19,826 nucleotides of DNA, taken from the NCBI GenBank assembly GCA_947088195.1, contig CAMUFS010000010.1:1-19826 (forward strand), written 5' to 3'. The translations under genes and the position numbers were made by a program. Positions 16,537-19,826 of this stretch are shown piece by piece. This DNA is from an uncultured Clostridia bacterium (GTDB taxonomy: Bacteria > Bacillota > Clostridia > Lachnospirales > Lachnospiraceae). Below the pieces are notes generated by a model that saw nothing but the letters and a program-made list of their open reading frames with translations, ran no database searches and had not been told where the DNA came from. Every line of letters starts with the position of its first letter. Within the stretch, counting starts at the first letter, position 1.

Positions 16537-17364
16537 TTATTTAATATATTGTATTAGAAAATAAATAGCCGGCGCCACGAAAATCACAGAATCAAACCGA
16601 TCCATAATTCCCCCGTGTCCCGGTATCAAATGCCCATAATCTTTTTTCTCATAATTGCGCTTAATCCCGGATGCTGCCAGATCTCCAATCTGGGAGATCA
16701 CTGCTCCCAGCCCACAGACAATCGCACATCCCACAGAAGGATTTAAAAATGCAGCGGACAAATTTTCGCCAAACACGCTGCCATAAAGCGCACCTAAAAG
16801 CACCGCTCCCACAATTCCCCCAACACTTCCTTCAATGGATTTATTGGGACTAAGCTTTGGCGCAAGCTTATGCTTCCCTACCATCACACCCACTAAATAT
16901 GCACAGGTATCACAGATCCACGAGCTTAAAAATACCAGAAATACCAAAAAAGCTCCATTTGTCAGCTCTCGTATCTGATATACAAAAGAGATCATCACGG
17001 ATACATAAAAAAATCCAAAATAAACATGACAGACCTCTCCCGCCTTAAACTTAGGAAAGGAAAACACATACACAGCCATCAGCACAACCAGAAAAGCAAG
17101 AAGAAGCGGCATACTGTACTCCCGCCAATTAAAAAATAAAAGTAAATAATAACCCACTGTCGCCACATACCCCACAGCTCCCAGAAGACTCTTCTGTATG
17201 GAGATCACTCGGTATAACTCAAGCTGCCCAATTAGGGAGACCACAAGCATTGTCGCAAACAAAAGATTTCCCCCCACAATCAGCGTGACAAGCGCCACGA
17301 TAACCAACATGATCGAGCTCAGCGTGCGAATGAGCGTCGCTCTGGTAAAAAGCTTCTTTAGCAT
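16537..17364 (-). CDS. cdsA: Phosphatidate cytidylyltransferase (CDP-DAG synthase)
   Basis: Makes CDP-diacylglycerol from CTP and phosphatidic acid at the membrane, the branch point for phosphatidylglycerol and related lipids. 275 residues with about eight hydrophobic segments. The family signature is complete at the C-terminus (232-259): SGIKRNYEKKDYGHLIPGHG followed by GIMDRFDS, carrying the conserved KR, KD, HGG and DR-D residues. WICDTCAYLVG and GKHKLAPKLSPNKSIEG, conserved in the family, precede it. The gene starts only 3 nt after the uppS stop, with a GGGGG Shine-Dalgarno inside the uppS end, indicating translational coupling. Confidence 0.96.
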   Translation of the reverse strand: MLKKLFTRATLIRTLSSIMLVIVALVTLIVGGNLLFATMLVVSLIGQLELYRVISIQKSLLGAVGYVATVGYYLLLFFNWREYSMPLLLAFLVVLMAVYVFSFPKFKAGEVCHVYFGFFYVSVMISFVYQIRELTNGAFLVFLVFLSSWICDTCAYLVGVMVGKHKLAPKLSPNKSIEGSVGGIVGAVLLGALYGSVFGENLSAAFLNPSVGCAIVCGLGAVISQIGDLAASGIKRNYEKKDYGHLIPGHGGIMDRFDSVIFVAPAIYFLIQYIK

Positions 17365-17367
17365 GGA

Positions 17368-18093
17368 TTATTCCCCCTTTATGCCGCCATAACGCCTATC
17401 TCTTCTTGTATATTCCTCTACTGCTTTTTTTAGCTCATTTTTATCAAAATCCGGCCACAAAACCTCTGGAAAATAAAACTCTGTGTAGGCACACTGCCAC
17501 AGCAGAAAATTTGAGAGCCTCTCCTCCCCGCTTGTGCGGATAAGCAGATCAGGATCTGGTATATCACAGGTATCCAGATAACCAGAAAAAAATTCCTCCG
17601 TAAGCTGAGCCTGTGTAAATAGCCCTTTGTCAAAATCTGATACCAGCCGCCTTACTGCGCGCATCATCTCATCACGGGAGCCATAATTTAATGCTATCTG
17701 AAAATTAAGACCCGTATTGCCTGCTGAGACTTTCTCAAGGTGCTCAATGCTCTCCCTAATATCATCATCCAGCCGGCTTCTATCTCCAATCACGCGCACT
17801 CTCATATTATTCTCCGTCGCTTTTTTAATGCTCTCCTTCAAATAATTTCTCAGAATCTTGAGCAGTGCACGGACCTCATCCTCTGGTCTTGACCAGTTCT
17901 CGGTAGAAAAAGCATAGAGCGTCAAATACTTAATGCCAAGCTGCCACGCTTCCCGGCAGATCTCCTCCACCCGTCTGCTGCCCTGCGTATGTCCTGCATT
18001 GCGCGGAAGAAAGCGCTTTTTCGCCCATCTTCCATTTCCATCCATAATAATAGCCACATGCTGTGGCACCTTAAGCTGCTTCTCCTGTACCAT
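17368..18093 (-). CDS. uppS: Undecaprenyl diphosphate synthase (cis-prenyltransferase)
   Basis: Extends farnesyl diphosphate with isopentenyl diphosphate to the C55 carrier for cell-wall synthesis. 241 residues, normal. Seen: HVAIIMDGNGRWA with catalytic D18, then GH(T)QG, LTLYAFSTENWSRP, and IRTSGEERLSNFLLWQ with diphosphate-binding R186 and R192, followed by YTEFYFPEVLWPDF. AGGAAAGGG precedes the ATG. A 106-nt spacer with foldable sequence separates it from frr upstream; cdsA follows after 3 nt. Confidence 0.97.
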   Translation of the reverse strand: MVQEKQLKVPQHVAIIMDGNGRWAKKRFLPRNAGHTQGSRRVEEICREAWQLGIKYLTLYAFSTENWSRPEDEVRALLKILRNYLKESIKKATENNMRVRVIGDRSRLDDDIRESIEHLEKVSAGNTGLNFQIALNYGSRDEMMRAVRRLVSDFDKGLFTQAQLTEEFFSGYLDTCDIPDPDLLIRTSGEERLSNFLLWQCAYTEFYFPEVLWPDFDKNELKKAVEEYTRRDRRYGGIKGE

Positions 18094-18156
18094 ATTCTTG
18101 CCCTTTCCTGTATGACCATGCTCCCATCCACTTATCCCTTCCTTGGGTGCACTACA

Positions 18157-18186
18157 AAGGGACGGCCGCCTGCACGAACCGCCCTT
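18157..18186 (-). other. Hairpin in the frr-uppS spacer
   Basis: In the transcript, AAGGGCGG (18186-18179) pairs with CCGTCCCTT (18165-18157) with one bulged U, a 13-nt loop and a strong GC core. Only a three-U run follows, so it is at best a weak terminator. The downstream part can fold differently (GTGCA with TGCAC). It could tune expression between frr and uppS or be an RNA-processing site; neither is shown. Confidence 0.35.
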
Positions 18187-18199
18187 ATTTTTCTAATTG

Positions 18200-18748
18200 T
18201 TATACAGTAAGTATCTCCTTTGACTTTTCCTCAACCATCTTGTCAACCTCTGCAATATACTTATCTGTCGCCTTTTGCACCTTTTCCTCTAACTGCTTTT
18301 GCTCATCCTCAGAGATCTCTGTCGCCTTGAGCGCCTTCTTGATAGCATCATTGGCATCCCGCCTAATATTGCGGATCGCTACCTTTGTGCCCTCCCCCTT
18401 TTTCTTCACATCCTTGACAAGCTCTTTTCTTCTATCCTCCGTAAGCTCTGGGAACACCAAACGAATAATCCTTCCATCATTGCTGGGTGTAATCCCAATA
18501 TCAGAAGCCATAATCGCCTTCTCAATCTCCTTGATAAGCTTGCTCTCCCATGGCTGAATCTGAATGATTCTCGCCTCTGGAACAGATACATTGGCCACCT
18601 GCTGCAAAGAAGACGGTGTGCCGTAGTAATCTATCTTAATTTTATCAAGCAGATGCGGATTTGCTCTGCCTGCGCGGATTGTCATATACTCTGCCTTAAG
18701 ATTCTCCAGTGATTTTCCCATCTTTTCCTCAAATTGTTTGATTTCCAT
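18200..18748 (-). CDS. frr: Ribosome recycling factor
   Basis: Acts with EF-G to split post-termination ribosomes. 182 residues, close to the usual 185. Seen: EYMTIRAGRANPHLLD at the start of the three-helix bundle, the small beta domain with IDYYGTPSSLQQVANVSVPE, then LTEDRRKELVKDVKK and VAIRNIRRDANDAIKK near the hinge. GGAGG lies 9 nt before the ATG. It follows pyrH after 37 nt, the usual order in Firmicutes. Confidence 0.97.
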   Translation of the reverse strand: MEIKQFEEKMGKSLENLKAEYMTIRAGRANPHLLDKIKIDYYGTPSSLQQVANVSVPEARIIQIQPWESKLIKEIEKAIMASDIGITPSNDGRIIRLVFPELTEDRRKELVKDVKKKGEGTKVAIRNIRRDANDAIKKALKATEISEDEQKQLEEKVQKATDKYIAEVDKMVEEKSKEILTV

Positions 18749-18786
18749 CTTTCATTTCCTCCTAACGATTCCTTTGTCACAACACC

Positions 18787-19554
18787 TTATACCGTAATTG
18801 TTGTGCCATCTGAGCTTCCCTTCACAGCACGAATAATACTTTCCTTCTCCTGAAGTCCAAATACCTTCATTGGCATCTTATTCTCCATACAGAGCACCGC
18901 CGCTGCCAGATCCATCACACCAAGCTGCTTCTCCACAACCTCTTTCATCGATATGGTATCATACTTCTTTGCCTCAGGATTCACCTTTGGGTCGGAATCA
19001 TAAACACCATCAACCGCCCTTGCAGCAAGAATCAAATCTGCCTCTATCTCAATGGCACGAAGCGCCGCACCCATATCTGTAGAAAAATAAGGATGCCCAG
19101 TACCACCTGCAAAAAAGACAACCTCTTTCCTGTCAAATGCCTCATTGGCTGCATCCTTGGAAAATACATCCGTGAACGTGCCACAAGCAAACGGCGTCAT
19201 AATCCTTGTTTTCATCCCTGCATATCGGAAAATCTCCGAGGTATAGATACAATTCATCACCGTCGCCAGCATACCAATCTGATCTGCCTTTGTTCTGTCA
19301 ATCGTCTCACTGGTCCTTCCTCTCCAGAAGTTCCCGCCTCCGATCACCACGCCGACCTGTATTGCATCATCGACAAGGCATCTAACCTGCCTTGCCACCT
19401 CCATCACGGTAATCTCGTCAAAGCCTGTTTTATGATCTCCTGCCAGCGCCTCACCGCTAAGCTTAAGAAGCACACGAGAGATCGGTTCCCTCCGCTTGCC
19501 GGTATTATCCGAACATGGAATTGAGATCAAAATATTCTCCATATTTTTCTGCAT
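18787..19554 (-). CDS. pyrH: UMP kinase (uridylate kinase)
   Basis: Phosphorylates UMP to UDP; amino-acid-kinase fold, hexameric in known members and usually controlled by UTP and GTP. 255 residues. Seen: KLSGEAL (31-37), GGGNFWRG (72-79), DQIGMLAT (91-98), FAGGTGHPYFSTD (148-160) and DGVYDSDP (182-189). The N-terminus has about 25 residues ahead of the usual RVLLKLSGEAL start, longer than most bacterial PyrH. The Shine-Dalgarno GGAGG (19568-19564) is 9 nt from ATG 19554, which supports the long form; the next in-frame ATG, four codons later, would be 21 nt away. First gene of the cluster within the window. Confidence 0.96.
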   Translation of the reverse strand: MQKNMENILISIPCSDNTGKRREPISRVLLKLSGEALAGDHKTGFDEITVMEVARQVRCLVDDAIQVGVVIGGGNFWRGRTSETIDRTKADQIGMLATVMNCIYTSEIFRYAGMKTRIMTPFACGTFTDVFSKDAANEAFDRKEVVFFAGGTGHPYFSTDMGAALRAIEIEADLILAARAVDGVYDSDPKVNPEAKKYDTISMKEVVEKQLGVMDLAAAVLCMENKMPMKVFGLQEKESIIRAVKGSSDGTTITV

Positions 19555-19636
19555 AGCCTTAAACCTCCATTTTTATGCCATACTATTTCTTTTGTAATAT
19601 TTTGTGAATTTCATTGCTATTATTCTTCGTCTTTCT

Positions 19637-19645
19637 ATTCTACCA
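19637..19645 (-). promoter_or_regulatory. Extended -10 promoter before pyrH
   Basis: TGG directly followed by TAGAAT (19645-19637) forms an extended -10. The -35 at 17 bp (19665-19660, TAGTCC) is poor, which extended -10 promoters tolerate. It would start transcription about 75-80 nt before the pyrH ATG. The rest of the AT-rich upstream stretch (19670-19730) holds other weak TATAAA-like sequences, but no gene. Confidence 0.5.
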
Positions 19646-19750
19646 CATTTTCCTGCATTGGACTACTTATTTTTTATTTGAATTTATACTAGATAATTTA
19701 TACTTTATACAAAATATAGTTATTGCTTATTTGTGATTGTGAGGTGGTGA

Positions 19751-19826
19751 ATCATATTCTAGAAGGGTCCACCCAGAGAATTGGCTATAGTCCTCCGTCA
19801 CCCCGCTCCCGCTTAGTTCAAAACGT
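19751..19826 (-). repeat. Structured repeat-like element at right edge, possible IS605/TnpB-type end
   Basis: Bases 19807-19751 share 37 of 57 positions with the phosphorylase leader (2207-2151), and 19795-19768 share 23 of 28 with 1340-1313. Local stems: 19797-19791 with 19780-19774 (7 bp), then GGG/CCC (19773-19771 with 19767-19765) with loop TGGA. A GC-rich, hairpin-dense tail beside an AT-rich intergenic region recalls the right ends of IS200/IS605-type elements, where a TnpB guide RNA ends; this is from memory and not verified. If so, the transposase or TnpB gene lies beyond the window. One frame stays open for 32 codons from the edge to TAA 19729-19727, too short to count as coding evidence. 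Confidence 0.3.

Noticed and set aside
1..19826. tRNA, rRNA, CRISPR array, phage or toxin-antitoxin genes
   Set aside because: I looked for repeat-spacer periodicity, tRNA-like cloverleaves, rRNA-like segments and small gene pairs and saw none that could be supported.

Overview
The window is a low-to-moderate GC Firmicutes chromosome segment, most likely from a Lachnospiraceae-like Clostridia. The evidence is a PolC-type replicative polymerase, strong AGGAGG-type ribosome binding sites, a single-chain clade II PurL of about 1260 residues, and the order pyrH-frr-uppS-cdsA-dxr-rseP-ispG-polC. Every convincing gene lies on the minus strand, so transcription runs from the right edge to the left edge.

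Region 1 (19826 to 8634) is a core housekeeping cluster: UMP kinase, ribosome recycling factor, undecaprenyl diphosphate synthase, CDP-diacylglycerol synthase, DXP reductoisomerase, site-2 protease RseP, IspG and PolC. It links nucleotide supply, translation, MEP-pathway isoprenoids (Dxr, IspG), the lipid carrier made from them (UppS), phospholipid synthesis and membrane proteolysis to DNA replication. An extended -10 promoter precedes pyrH and another possible one lies between dxr and rseP. tsf and rpsB, usual upstream neighbours of pyrH, are not seen. The upstream space instead holds a structured repeat-like element cut by the window edge.

Region 2 (8621 to 2286) starts from a near-consensus sigma-A promoter and carries a tight four-gene unit: a nicotinamidase-like cysteine hydrolase, a HAD phosphatase, a metallophosphoesterase with an extra C-terminal domain, and PurL. 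The genes overlap or nearly touch, suggesting translational coupling.

Region 3 (2285 to 1) looks accessory: a nucleoside phosphorylase and the first 324 codons of an ABC-F ATPase that runs off the left edge. The phosphorylase has a strongly foldable 86-nt leader on its 5' side and a short structured element on its 3' side. Both resemble the element at the far right end of the window.

The most interesting signal is the ABC-F leader (973 to 1276). It holds a strong promoter, a 4-codon upstream ORF with its own Shine-Dalgarno, a long intrinsic terminator placed just before the ABC-F ribosome binding site, and two alternative long-range pairings that exclude each other. This is the layout of a ribosome-sensing transcription attenuator, as known for some antibiotic-inducible ABC-F resistance genes. 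The instance here is a prediction made by eye. All pairings were found by hand, with no folding energies or database searches.
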